A stretch of DNA of 64,000 nucleotides. Source: Delphinus delphis. Lineage: Eukaryota; Chordata; Mammalia; Artiodactyla; Delphinidae. The stretch lies in assembly GCF_949987515.2 (NCBI RefSeq), contig NC_082698.1:30470070-30534069 (forward strand). The letters run 5' to 3'. Positions 13,191-25,354 of this stretch are shown in pieces. The notes below the pieces were generated by a model that made no database searches, was not told the origin of the DNA, and was given only the letters and a program-made list of their open reading frames with translations. Each line of letters starts with the position of its first letter. Positions within the stretch are counted from its first letter, which is position 1. A program made the translations under genes and the position numbers.

Positions 13191-13639
13191 TTGAACCACA
13201 GTAAATCAACAGGTAAACCCAAGAGAACAGAGAACACCTTGAGGGCAGGATCACAGCATTACCAGGTGCAGTTAATGTTATCCAAGGCCCTTGATATTCT
13301 TGAATTTGATGATTGTCTGGGCCAGTTCCACTGGTCATCAGACTGCCTGTGTCCCAGAGAGATACCTTGTCTTGTTGGCTGTGACTCGAGGGGTTGTCAT
13401 GATTCAAGCATCCCAGAAATGCAAAGTCACATCCACCCCAAAGCAGGACTGGCGTTGCCTGGTGCTGGGGTGCTGTTTCAGTTTGTCCAGCCGCCAGTCC
13501 AGGCTGCTGTCTGGGGACCAGAAGCACGTGTGGTGTATCCCACACAGCTGTAAGGGGAGAGCAGGATCTAGAGCCACAACTCGCTGACTGCAAATACCAT
13601 AATGCTGTAATATCGTAATGCTTCCAAGCAGCATGGTGG

Positions 13640-13745
13640 GTCTGGGGATGGGAAGAGCACCAGCTAACCAGCTGGGTGACTCTGGACAAGTTCCTTGACC
13701 TCTCTGGGCTTTTTACATCTGTCAGAAGAGAGAGTTGAGCTAGGT
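13640..13745 (-). repeat. MIR SINE fragment, antisense
   Basis: The phrases ctgggtgactctggacaagt and ccttgacctctctgggcttt fit antisense MIR. Confidence 0.7.
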
Positions 13746-14543
13746 CATGTTTAAATTCCCTTCCAGGTCTTATTCCTTTGGATGTGCACTCTCTGTCTGT
13801 GAGTTTCATTGGCTCCTTTGGATGGAAAGAGAAACTTCCAGAAGGGGAGACAGAAGCACAGTCTTTTGCTCTCTGAGAGGCTATCCTGGGGCCAAGGGAG
13901 AAGCGTTTTGGGTTGTCGTGGGAGGATAGCTCTAAGCAAACAGCGGGAGGACCTGGGAAGCCTCTCTCTCTGTTATTTTCTCCAGATGCTCCATCTGTGA
14001 CCCAAAAGGGGCTGTCCATGACTCCCTCCCACCTGAATCTGGTCTCCCTGCGGAGGCTTCTGTGTGTTCCTTTGGGGTTTACCCTCCCCCCATAGCTCTG
14101 CATGGCCCCCCCAGGCCACTTGGGGACCCTGGTGACATTACAGCCCCTGCTGCCAGCAGAATGGGGCACAGCTTTGTTGGACTCTGCAGAGGTCGCCTCC
14201 CTTACAGTTCCCTACTCCTGCAGGGCGGGCAGAGCACACTCACGGGGCCAAACCCAGCCTGTGTCTGTCCACCCTTTAAACATGCAGCAGCACAGTTCCT
14301 TTTCTCCCTTGAGACTCGTGGTCTCCTCTCCCCTCCCTGATCAGGCCTGGGAGCCCTGTGGCTTCCAGGCCACTTGTGCTCACAGTCACTAAGGCCAAGG
14401 CAGCGGCAGGCCAAGGGGGTTGCAGCGGGAGCCTCCTTCTTAGCGGGGAGCAGTATGTTATCGCTGACATTCTTTAGAATTGCTTGTGCATGGAGGTAAT
14501 GAAAAGCAGACCAACTTTCATTTTTGCTTTTATTATTATTATT

Positions 14544-14855
14544 ATTTTTTTAGATGTTGGGGGTAGGAGTTTATTAATTAATTAATTTATTTTTGCTGTG
14601 TTGGGTCTTCGTTTCTGTGCGAGGGCTTTCTCTAGTTGTGGCAAGCGGGGGCCACTCTTCATCGCGGAGCGCGGGCCTGTCACTATCATGGCCTCTCGTG
14701 TCGTGGAGCACAGGCTCCAGACACACAGGCTCAGTAGTTGTGGCTCACGGGCCTAGTTGCTCTGCGGCATGTGGGATCTTCCCAGACCAGGGCTCGAACC
14801 CGTGTCCCCTGCATTAGCGGGCAGATTCTCAACCACTGCACCACCAGGGAAGCCC
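14544..14855 (-). mobile_element. Long-form CHR SINE, antisense
   Basis: This is a full-length CHR copy with the AT-rich 3' tail (taattaatt) at its left end and the head at its right. The host tract tgcttttattattattatt is duplicated on both sides (14525-14543 and 14856-14874). The insertion landed in an AT-rich simple tract. Confidence 0.9.
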
Positions 14856-15499
14856 TGCTTTTATTATTATTATTTAAATAAATACTTTATTATTTAAAAA
14901 ATTTTATTCTTGCTCTGCAGACCACGAATCCCTTTTAGCTACACTCAGGTGAGCTGATCCCACTGCCCCTCCCCAGACCCCACTCGGCTGAGGGCCTCCT
15001 CTCCCACTCCCTGCCCACCCCATTCCAGCTCAGTGACTTGTGAAGGGACACATTCATGTCAGCTTGGTTCTGAGTCAGGTTTCTCTGTGCTGCATCAAAT
15101 CCAAGAGCCTGGAGGAAGAGTCCCCCTGATGTTATAACACTCCTAATACAAATCGAGTGACATAATGTCACTTACTGTCAATGGGGGAGATGCCTGGATT
15201 CAAATATTGTGTCTTGTAGGGTGATGGAAGTGAGAAAATTGGTTCTCTGGCCACACTCTAAGTATACATTGTCAGAGGAATTTAAATACAGATAAGACAT
15301 TTAATTATTAAATGGCTTTTCAACGTGAGGCTCAAATGGAGCTTTCTAATTAGCTGTCAGTTCTGTCAGAGCCATGACTGGGGTGCCCCGGGCCGCTCCT
15401 CTCCTGATTTTCATGTATAAATTCCATTTCATGGCAACCGGATGCTGCAGGGCAACTGCCCAGGGTCTACTGCTTCCTCCAGGCAAGAGGTTGCCAGAG

Positions 15500-15824
15500 C
15501 GACTTCCCTGGTGGCACAGTGGTTAACAATCCACCTGCCAATGCAGGGGACACGGGTTCAAGCCCTGGTCCGGGAAGATCCCACATGCCGCGGAGCAGCT
15601 AAGCCCATGCGCCACAGCTACTGAGCCCGGGCATCACAGCTACTGAAGCCCACCTGCCTAGAGCCCGTGCTCCACAACAAGAGAAGCCACTGCAATGAGA
15701 AGCCTGCGCACTGCAACAAAGAGCAGCCCCCGCTCACCGCAACTAGAGAAAGTCCATGTGCAGCAACAAAGACCCAACGCAGCCAAACTTAAAAAATAAA
15801 TAAATAAACAAATTTTTTTTAAAA
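15500..15824 (+). mobile_element. Long-form CHR SINE, sense
   Basis: It begins cgacttccctggtggcacag and runs through a 3' body rich in gcaacaaag motifs into an aaataaataaataaac tail. The direct repeats aggttgccagag at 15488-15499 and 15825-15836 mark the insertion. It faces the copy at 14544-14855 in the opposite orientation, 644 nt away. Confidence 0.92.
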
Positions 15825-16199
15825 AGGTTGCCAGAGTTCCCCTCTCCTTCTGAGACTGCCTTCCCTGCTCCTGAGTCAGGGCAGCAGCCCAAGGACTGTT
15901 AAAATTTGCTTGAAAAGGAAAAAGTGAAAGACAAGGCTGGGAGCGCTCTCCCCAAATACGTAACTCATTTGCGGTGGTACGCGCGCTGTGCTTCCCTCTG
16001 GAAGTCTCGTCAGGAGAGCTCACGGCCTCCCGTGACATCAGCTTTTCCCTTCCCCGGGGAACCCCCAAATCAAGACTGCTCACCCTGACTCTTCTGCTTA
16101 GTTCAGTTTCACACGCCCTACTGCTTAGTGGAGAGGCAGTCACTGTGCCACACGGGACCACCTGCCAGCCTCTGTGTGTCTGTTAACATGTGTTCTAAC

Positions 16200-16415
16200 A
16201 GCTGATGAGCCAGTGGCACTGCGAGCCAGGAGCTGGGCTCAGCACTGCACACACACAAGCTTATACAGTCCTTCGGCAGCCCCGTGTGGGGATCTAGCAA
16301 TTATACCTGTTTCAATGCTCATGAAACTGTGGACACAAGCGGCCAGGTGTCCTGCCCAGGGCCACTCAGTGAGGCCAGTTGCAGAGCTCATGGCCGTGTT
16401 GATCTGTCTCCCAGA
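16200..16415 (+). repeat. MIR SINE, diverged
   Basis: It contains atgctcatgaaactgtggac and tgcccagggccactcagtga, a diverged sense MIR. Confidence 0.6.
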
Positions 16416-16589
16416 CAGTTTTCACATCCGGGAGAAGCCAGATCCTCCACGCTGGGATTCCCATCACTCATGCTTTAAGGACTATTGTGGCTTCCCGAGT
16501 GGTTCTAGCCCCCCCTCCCACCCCCACCCCCACCCTGAGCCTTCCTTTCGGGCGCCAGGCATCACCTTCCTAAGGCATCACTCCCATCT

Positions 16590-16900
16590 GATTGCTCTTA
16601 TATTCAGAAATCTTCAGTGGTCCTCACTGCTGTTGGCTCAAGTCCATCTTCCTCACGCTGGCATTTGACGGCCCCTTGGCACCAGGCTTGCTACTCCTCA
16701 CACACCACTGGGGCGGCCAGGCTTTCAGCTGTGTCCCCAGCACACGCTCAGCACTGGGGTTGCAGCTCATCCTCCGTCTCCACTTCCTTGCTGTCCCCTG
16801 GGAGCCTTCACCTTACTTCCTGACTCTGTCCCAACCATTCCAGTCCAGGGGTTTCTGCTCTGTGACTCTGCCTCCTGGCGGTGTGCTCTGTTCAAGTTAA
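16590..16900 (-). mobile_element. Probable L2 fragment, antisense
   Basis: The sequence aatcttcagtggtcctcact to cttacttcctgactctgtcc resembles antisense L2 in order and composition but is quite diverged. It abuts a MIR at 16905. Confidence 0.5.
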
Positions 16901-16904
16901 CACC

Positions 16905-17043
16905 TCCCTCAGCCTCTCTTTCCTCAGCTCTGAACCGGGGACAGTCCTAGCACTGAAATGTAAGGCTTCTGTGAGGATGTGATGTGATGGTGTACAGCAC
17001 ACAGGGAGCATCCCGGCGTTCCTAGGTATCGGGATCATCACCG
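16905..17043 (-). repeat. MIR SINE, antisense
   Basis: The phrases cctctctttcctcagctctg and ggcttctgtgaggatgtgat follow antisense MIR order. Confidence 0.55.
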
Positions 17044-18189
17044 TTTTCTTGGTGCTGGATGTGAGCTCGTGAGAACAAGGCCTGTGCTCTCATGCGTGTT
17101 TGCCCCCCTTACACAATCGGGCTACTGTTTTTGATGTGGAAGGCACTCTGGGAATAGTTGTTCCAGCTGTGACGGTTCGGGGCTCTTGTCTTTGCCAGAG
17201 ACTTGATAGCTGGCAGTGTGATCAGACTTTTGCAAATTGAACTATAAACTGGGCTTCCTGATTCTCTTGAAATGGTAATATCAAAATGACAATTTAACAA
17301 AATCGTTAGGCTGGTGATCACAGCTGTGTGTGTGGAAGTGGATGGAAGGCAGTGCTCTGAACAAGCCAAATACAGCCTGCCAGCTCTCTTCAAGGGAATG
17401 GTGGAGAGGGACAAGGCCCGTGGCTGCCCATGGACAATGTATGGCTGGGGAAGGCCCTCCTTGAATACTAGAAACAATGAGAAATTTAATGTTTTGCTTG
17501 AGGGGCAGTGGACTACAGACCAGACCATACAGCAAAGTGCTGCAAGATTGCAAAGTAATCTTGAACGCCCAGAGTCGGGTAAACCCGGGAAGACTTCCTG
17601 GAGGGGGCTCCTGGAGATGGACAGAGATTTTTTTTGTTGTAATTTTTTAAGATAGCCAGTATCAAAACCTTTAGGTCGTTTGCTTTTTTATTAGTATCCA
17701 TAGAGGCAAGACATCATTGACAAACAAAAAAGAAATCTAACTGATGTGTGTCCTTTCGGTGCTTTAACAGCTAACTTCTCCTCCCAACAAAAGCATTGCC
17801 ATGATCCTGGTTCTCACCTCCTAACCCCACCCCACCCCCACCATCTTAATGAACTGACATTTTAGTGCATTGATTTGGAAATGCTTTCTCTGTAAAAATT
17901 ATTGCCTCTATGACCCTTGAGTAAATTATTTAGTGGTGAGTCAGACACATTCCCGTGAACTCTGACCTTGCTGAGCAGACTAAAACACGACCATGAATTT
18001 CTTCAGAGATGGGAGCGTCAAGGTGCTCCTCACTCTCACGTCTCTTCTTTCTGAGGCTCAGTAGTTTAGTAGCTTGAGGGATGAGATGTGGTTGTAGTGT
18101 TTGATGTCTGATGTGTAGGATGAGGGAGGCTCCTGCGGGAGGACTGGCTGTGGACGGCAGGCTGCTGCTGTGGAGCCTGGCTGTGGGCA

Positions 18190-18320
18190 CCACGTGGGCA
18201 CCTGCCTCTTCTCATTTAATCCTCCCAGGAACCCTGTGAGCAGGGATGATTATCCCCTTTCAGAGATGAGAAAACAGAGCTCTGGGTATTCCAGAACTCA
18301 AGAGAGTAACAGAGAGGCTC
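18190..18320 (+). repeat. MIR SINE
   Basis: The phrase tctcatttaatcctcccagg aaccctgtgagcaggg followed by cagagatgagaaaacagagc is typical MIR. Confidence 0.8.
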
Positions 18321-19227
18321 TAAGTTCAGCATTTGTCTGAATGAGGATGAAACCACCCAGCTTGTTGATGGCTCTCATTAAATACACAACTAAATGGGAT
18401 TTAATTTTTCTGCCTCTATGCATCTTTTCACCTCCCTGCATTTCTAAGTCTCACCACGTGTCCTGATTCTTGCGAGCGAATGTGTGATCACCAGAACAAG
18501 AGACCCCTAGTCGCTCAGTGCCAGGCTGGTGAGGGGCGGGGGCTGTTCACCTTTCCCACCTCCCGGTCAAGCTGGGGAGGGTGGGCCGTGCTGGGGGCAG
18601 GTGGTGGGACAGTTCCACAAGAGGCAGCAGTGCCGAGCCGCCCCCCCACCCCCACCCCAGCTCCACGCTCTGCGAAGCCTTTTTAGCTTGGCTGCTGGAA
18701 GCTTCGAGCTGATAATGATGAGGGAGTGTAAATGACAGCGGGATCCCAGCTTCAATCAGAGCTGTTAAAAATAAGCCTGGCAAGCTGGCTCCGCCAGAGG
18801 TGAGCTCAGAGAGCGGTGGGGAGGGCAGGGGGAGTTGGGGGGACCCTGTCAGCCTCGGTTGACATGTGCGGGGCCTGGGGGAAGATGACAGGAAAACATC
18901 AAGGCTCGTTTCTGGCAAGTGGTGAGTGGGGGTGGGAAGCAGAGATGGATATGGAGGAGATGCTTCTCTTTCTCAGCTGTTCTATGATTTAAAAAAACTG
19001 ACAGATCAAATTTTGTTTGGAAAGGGAAAAGCAGAAGACAGCTGGCCGGGTCCCTGGGCTCTGTCCACAGCTGGCTGTTTTGTCTGCTGGGCTGAAATCT
19101 AATGGGCACTGGGGTAGAGGAAGGAGAGGGCTCAGCTGCCAGCCTCATTCAGGGTGAGGGATTCTTAGCTTGGCCCCTGGGAATGAGGCAAAGCGCCAGG
19201 CCAGGTCCAGGAGAGACCTCTGAGCAT

Positions 19228-19328
19228 GTCATAAGTGCAGACTCTCAGGCCCACCCCAGACCCACCGGGTCAGAATCTGCATGTGCACAAGACTCTGCGT
19301 GTGCACATTACAGCTGGAGAAGCACTGC
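19228..19328 (+). mobile_element. MER5-like fragment
   Basis: The phrase gggtcagaatctgcatgtgc and the end ctggagaagcactgcc match the 3' half of a MER5-type element. Confidence 0.55.
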
Positions 19329-19334
19329 CTAGAG

Positions 19335-19425
19335 ATGTTAGTCAGGACCCTCATTTTGCAGGTGGGGACACTGAGGTCCAGAGTGGCAGAGGGACTCACC
19401 CGAGGTCACACAGCTAATGTGGGCC
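19335..19425 (+). repeat. MIR SINE 3' fragment
   Basis: The phrases cattttgcaggtggggacac and cgaggtcacacagctaatgt are the MIR 3' half. Confidence 0.75.
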
Positions 19426-21074
19426 TCTGCATTAACAAAGGCCTCCAAATCAGGGTCCAGGGCATTCTTCCCTGTCCACTTCATGTCCAGTATAGTGCGT
19501 GGAACAAATGCAAGTTCAACAAGTACGGCTGTGACTTCTCTTCCTGCCACAGGGCGGTGGCTTGCCTCTGCCCTGGGTGCCCGTGTCAGGAGCCGATTGC
19601 CACTGGTTAGGGGAGCTCTGCTGCTCATTAAGAATCTCAGTGACACTTGATTCAGTCCCACCCCTCCTTCATCTGGGACATGGTGACTTCTCTCTGGTCC
19701 CAGAGTTGGCATCCAAAGATATGAGATGACTGGGACATCGGGGTATGGAGGAACAAGGGGGCTCAAGCAGAGGGACATTCCGTGGGAAATTGTGGTTGTG
19801 TGAGAACAGCGGTAAAATGTGGTGATGTCAGCAGCTGGATCCTGGCTGGAAAGCACGGTTGCAGTTTAACTAGGATTTTTTTTTTGGCAGTTGGGGCAGG
19901 GAATTAAGATTCAAAGAATTTATTTATTGAGATATACTCATTTACATTTATTTATGTAAAATATTTCCATAAATTGTAGAAGTTCTTCCTTCCGTCCAAG
20001 GGGAAAAATAAACCAATAAAATGACACAAAGTAGCTTTAATTAATTATAATAAAATTCTAAGATATTCACGCACCTATTCAATTTTATCATACATTGATG
20101 CAGCCCACAAATTCTTATTCGACTATGATTTCTGCCTAGGCACTGTGCTTGGTCTTTATCACAATCATGGACAAGAAATATGGTGACGTCTGATCTTAGC
20201 GTAGCTGTTACCTGCTCCACATAGCTGCCTTTTTCTTACGAATGGCATTTAACACAGGTGCCCAGACTTGGCATTATGTCTTTTTGTAGGGTGGAAGTCT
20301 CTCCTGCCTTCTTAACATGGCCTTATGTAATCACCACTCAATAAGGCTGGGACATCCTTAGGGGCATAACATTCAGCCGGTTGATACAGGTGTGGTGGGA
20401 CCAGATAGATACGTATGTACGGTCATTGTGTACAGTAGTGTAGCCTGTGCATTGTCCAAGGGCACCATCTCTAAGCGACACATTCACATCATAGATGTAA
20501 ATTTGTATATTTATTTTGACAATTTCCAAGTAAATGGAAGTGTCTTGAAGAAGGGGCATCTTTTTCCAATTCCCATAAGGGTCCCCTATGGCCTGGCTCC
20601 AGCACTAGCCCTGGAACTTGCTGCCTAGAAATATTCCCACGGATCAATGTGCTTTGGGGCCTTGGTCTTTCTTTTAGCTGGGGTGAAGAGGACCCTCTGG
20701 GGCATTGTACCCCAGCTGCCACTTGTGCAGAAGCAAGTGACCGACAGTCTCAGCTCTGGAACAGTCTTCTCCCAGGTGGTTTTTGTCACCTGAAAATCTT
20801 CATCTTTGCAGTGTCTAGCATTCACTCTCGTTTTAACATCACCTGTTTTTTGTGTCCTCCCACCCTCCCTTGTTTCCTGCCTAAGAGAGAGTCTGGGGTG
20901 GGAAGGAGGCATCTCCCTCTCATCTCAGGACTCTGCTTCTCTACTGTGGTCATCTCTGCAGATCCTCCATCTGATGTTTCTGCAGATGTAGTGCTGGGTA
21001 TTGCACAACTCTGCTGGTCTTCTCCTCAAAGTGGATTTCTGTGCCAGTTGGAAGGATTGGGTTTGGCTCATCAG

Positions 21075-21140
21075 AACAGAAAAATTAAAAAAAAAAAAAA
21101 AAAAAGAAAAGAAAACAAAAGAGAAAGAAAAGAAAAAATG
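21075..21140. repeat. A-rich simple tract
   Basis: A run of about 21 A is followed by gaaaagaaaac-type purine sequence. No SINE or LINE body is visible to its left, so I call it only a simple tract. Confidence 0.8.
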
Positions 21141-21188
21141 GATTAAATTAGATATAGGAGTTTCTCACATAAAAGTATGTCTTCACAG

Positions 21189-21394
21189 GGCTTCCCTGGT
21201 GGCGCAGTGGTTGAGAGTCTGCCTGCCGATGCAGGGGACACGGGTTCGCGCCCCAGTCTGGGAAGATCCCACATGCTGTGGAGTGGCTGCGCCCGTGAGC
21301 CATGGCCGCTGAGCCTGTGTGTCCGGAGCCTGTGCTCCGCAATGGGAGAGGCCACAACAGTGAGAGGCCCGCGTACCACAAAAAAAAAAAAAAA
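21189..21394 (+). mobile_element. Short-form CHR SINE, sense
   Basis: It begins ggcttccctggtggcgcag and ends with an uninterrupted A tail. Target-site duplications (17 bp, two mismatches) lie at 21172-21188 and 21395-21411. The pure tail and well-preserved body suggest a fairly recent insertion. Confidence 0.93.
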
Positions 21395-21594
21395 AAAGTA
21401 TATCTGCACAGAGTCAGTTAGGAATCAAGGTCCTAGGATCCTTCTATCTTTTGCTCTAACATTCTTGGGCTTCGTCTTCCATCCTTAAGGCCACCTCATG
21501 GTTCAAGATGGCTGCTGGAGCTCCAGTCATCTCATATGGGTTTTAGGCAGGGAAAAGGAGGAAAGAGGGGAAGGAAATATAAAAAGGTACCTCT

Positions 21595-21780
21595 TCTTTT
21601 TTGATGTGCACCATTTTAAGAGTCTTTATTGAATTTGTTACAATATTGCTTCTGTTTTATGTTTTTTGGTTTTTGGGCCCTGAGGCATGTGGGATCTTAG
21701 CTCCCCGACCAGGGATAGAACCCGCACCCCCTGCATTGAAAGGCAGAGTCTTAACCACTGGACTGCCAGGGAAGTCCCCT
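21595..21780 (-). mobile_element. CHR-1-like tRNA SINE, antisense
   Basis: The right end has the head in antisense (ctgccagggaagtcccc). The left end carries tctttattgaatttgttaca in place of the usual CHR body, the same 3' segment as in the copy at 41358-41611. Imperfect direct repeats aaaggtacctct and aaaggcacctct flank it at 21583-21594 and 21783-21794. Confidence 0.85.
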
Positions 21781-22214
21781 ATAAAGGCACCTCTACCAAC
21801 TGAGTCAGCCTTCTTTACAGAGATTTTTATGGAAACTTTTTCAATAAGCAACTTCTGCTTACCTCTTCTTGGCCACCCCTGCCTGCAAGGGAAGCAGGAA
21901 ATGTATATTTTTTTCTTGTCCCATTGATGCCAACCCCCCCCCCAAAAAAAACAGTTTTAACAGAAGAAAAAGGGGGGAGAATGGATTTTGGCTGGGGACA
22001 ACGGCAGCCTCTGCCACATCTTACTGCTTCTCCCCTTTCCCTTTCTACTGCTACCCTTCCAGGGTCTTGTAGACACTCCCAGCAGAGCTTTGCAACATAG
22101 GTCATGTCTTCTGACCACTGCACTGCCCTCTCCTCACTCCACCTAACAGGTTTCTTTCTCTCTGCTCTGGCTCTTTCCTTTACCACTTCTCCCATGAACC
22201 CAGGAAGGGCAGTG

Positions 22215-22455
22215 TTTGTCTGTGGGTTAAGATCTGGATTAAGACAGACCTGGTCCACGTTGTGGATTGGGCTCCCCAGTTATGTGACCTTGGGCAAACC
22301 ACTGAACCTCTTTGAACCTCACGTTCCTCATATGTGAAATGGAGCTCCCAATAGGACAATGTCCTTGGGGAGTCATTGTGAGGAATGAATGAGGGGGGCA
22401 GGTAAAGCCTGGCATATAGGAAAGGGCTCAGTAAGTGTTAGTTGCTCTTAATCTT
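22215..22455 (-). repeat. MIR SINE, antisense, near full length
   Basis: The phrases atgtgaccttgggcaaacca, acgttcctcatatgtgaaat and gggctcagtaagtgttagtt run through most of an antisense MIR. Confidence 0.82.
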
Positions 22456-22588
22456 ATTTTGGGGTCTTGCACTTGGCCTGGCTTTTATAGGCATCATCAG
22501 TCAGTGCCATGTCTCCTTCCTCCTGGACAATTCTCATTCAGTCAGCAAATATGTATTGAGCATCTACAATATACAAGGCTCTCTTCTT

Positions 22589-22938
22589 TTTTTTTTTTTA
22601 ATTAATTAATTTATTTTTGGCTGCGTTGGGTCTTCGTTGCTGCGCACGGGCTTTTTCTAGTTGTGGCAAGCAAGGGCTGCTCTTCGTTGAGGTGCACGGG
22701 CTTCTCATTGTGGTGGCTTCTCTTGTTGCGGAGCACAGGCTCTAGGCGCGCGGGATTCAGTAGTTGTGGCACGCAGGCTCAGTAGCTTTGGCTCATGGGC
22801 TCTAGAGCGCAGGCTCAGTAGTTGTGGTGCACGGGTTCAGTTGCTCTGCGGCATGTGGGATCTTCCCGGACCAGGGCTCGAACCCGTGTCCCCTGCATTG
22901 GCAGGCAGATTCTTAACCACTGCGCCACCAGGGAAGTC
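22589..22938 (-). mobile_element. Long-form CHR SINE, antisense
   Basis: This is a 350-nt copy with a T-run and taattaatt tail on the left and the SINE head on the right. The direct repeat ctctcttctt is at 22579-22588 and 22939-22948. The flanks read as the two halves of an older interspersed repeat (tattgagcatctacaatat before, aacaaaacagaccagaatcc after) that I cannot name. Confidence 0.9.
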
Positions 22939-23271
22939 CTCTCTTCTTGATGCCAGGATAATTGGCCAACAAAACAGACCAGAATCCCTATCTCAGGGAT
23001 CTGATGTCTCATTGGGCTGGGTGAGACCCTCTGGCCCTTGGCTGCTCTTGTGCCACCAGAAGTGGCATTCATGTGTCTCTAGGCCTGAGACTCTCACATA
23101 CAATCTTAGAGATTCTGAGCCTTTTAGATGCTTGACCAATGAAATGCCCCAATTCGAAAATGACTTTAGAATTGCATTGTTCTCATGGCCACCAGGCCCG
23201 TTTCAGCAGGCTCACTATGCATGTGCTTAGACATTAACGTGTTTTCCTTCTCGGGCAGCTCCTTTACTTCT

Positions 23272-23578
23272 TCTTTTTTAAATTTTAGTTATTACAAATT
23301 TTTCTTTTATTTTGTGGCTACGTTGGGTCTTCGTTGCTGCATGCGGGCTTTCTCTAGTTGTGGCGAGCGGGGGCTACTCTTTGTTACGGTGCGCAGGCTT
23401 CTCATTGCAGTGGCTTCTCTTGTTGCGGAGCATGGGCTCTAGGCACGCGGACTTCAGTAGTTGTGGCGCACGGGCCCAGTTGCTCCATGGCATGTGGGAT
23501 CTTCCCGGACCAGGTCTCGAAGCCGTGTCCCCTGCATTAGCAGGCAGATTCTTAACCACCGCGCCACCAGGGAAGCCC
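23272..23578 (-). mobile_element. Long-form CHR SINE, antisense
   Basis: This copy contains the cgttgggtcttcgttgctgc block typical of the long form in antisense. The 16-bp flanking repeat cagctcctttacttct / cagctccttttcttct occurs at 23256-23271 and 23579-23594. It lies only 333 nt after the previous SINE, in the same orientation. Confidence 0.9.
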
Positions 23579-25077
23579 CAGCTCCTTTTCTTCTAACAGG
23601 GCCCTTCTACAGACAATCTCAAAGCAGGATGCATAATCTTTTTGGAGTCCTGTCCCTTTGAGAATCTTATGCCCTGTGCACATAGGCAAAATTTGTACAA
23701 AATTCCAGGGATGCACAGACTTTGGCAGCCCCTCTTCGGGCCTCAGGGCCTCCATGGGCTCGGGTCAGAGCCCTGCCTGGCACTCTGAGGAGTGACTCTG
23801 TTCTGGAGGTGCCTCACTGGTCCTGCAGGCAGGTGAGTCCACTGTGTGGCAGGCACTCTTTCTTGTTCCCTGTGGGTGGCAAGGATTGAGCAAACGCAAG
23901 ATGAGGCAGTCGTTAAAAAAGGAGAAACATCTTTTCAGCTGAAGATGCCCTTTGTGCTTAGTAGTGTGTGATTGTGAGCAAGCCTTCTTTCTCCTCTTGG
24001 TCTCAGGGTCTCCTGTAAAGTATAGGGGTTTGATCATATCATTCTAAGGCCCCTGTCAACTCAGATGACCTGTGAGACCTGCAGGGGCTTTGTCATCAGA
24101 CCGAAATTCTGCCTCCACACCTGCTGGCCATGTGCATCCAGCTAGTTCACGGGCTTCTCTTAGCCCCAGTGGTCTCATCTGCAAGACGGAGATAAAACGA
24201 CTGCCAAAGCATGATTGTAAAAAAGTTAGAAACCTGACTGTCATACAAATATAAGGTGATTGTGTTTATTTAACTCATTAATGAGAAAACCAGAAGGAGA
24301 GTAAAGTTGTTCCAAGGAGAATTTGAGGTGCTGAGAGCTTATAATCAATGAAAGACAGAGAACATTGAAATAAAATTAAAAAGTTAGATATAAAGCTAGT
24401 TAATGCCCTACAGGCAATAACTAACCCTTGAAGTTATCTTTTCTACCAGACAGCAATAATTTGCTACTCTAAAACACACAAGTTTACAAGTTCACAGGTA
24501 GCTTCACAGTGTATAGGCCCTAATCAGTAGTAGTGCCACAAACCAAGGTAAATTTTCTAAGGAACCTGGCCAACTTCATGGAGAGACGTCAGGAGAGGCT
24601 CCCTTCCAGGTAGAAGATGATAGAAATGATGCAGGGAACGTGTCTGAACAGGTCTACAGTGATGGGTTTTCTGATACAGCTGCAAAGTTAATGTTAAGTA
24701 GAAAAAAATCAAAATAAATTGTGCTTTGAATCTATAGTGCTTGCCTTCTGCAAGAGACAGATTCTGAGCTCTGGGGCTTGGTGATAGAATTATATCAAAC
24801 CAGAGTGACCTTTCGGTAGGAACAAAATTTGGTAGGACAAATAGGTATTTTCTCAACTTAAGTAAATGATCTCAAACACATTATAAAGGTTTTCTGCCTC
24901 CAGCCCCACCTCTGAGATTGAATGACCCTCCTCCTCTCACAGTGGGGAGTTTCCATCTGTGAAGTAGGTAGGTGTCCTAGGATTGGAGCAGGACAGAGCC
25001 CTGCAGATATGTTCTGAACCAGAGGCCCCCTCAGAGGTCTTCTCCCATCCCCCAACACCAGAAGAGGGCGGCCTCAC

Positions 25078-25250
25078 TGGTCAAGGCCATGGGCTTTGGT
25101 GTCAGCCTGACCTGAGGGCCTAACTCTGCTCTGTTACCATCTGGGTGGCCTCGGGTTCCCAGTTTAACCTCTTCTGTAAATGGCAACAGGGGAAAGTACC
25201 AAGGCACAGAGCCTGGGAGATGCAAGTGCTCAATAAATAGTAGCTGCTGC
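25078..25250 (-). repeat. MIR SINE, antisense
   Basis: It runs from catgggctttggtgtcagcc to gcaagtgctcaataaatagt in antisense MIR order. Confidence 0.75.
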
Positions 25251-25354
25251 TCTGGTCCCTCTTTGTGCCCCTTTTATCCTGCAACAGCTGTTTCAGCCTC
25301 AGTTTCCTCATCGTAAAAATTCTACCTCCCAGGTTGTCAGGAGGGCTCAGTGCT

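Noticed and set aside
15500..15600. tRNA-Glu gene in SINE heads
   Set aside because: The A/B-box-like parts are the tRNA-derived region of SINEs. They are degraded, carry SINE bodies and A tails, and cannot fold to an intact tRNA.
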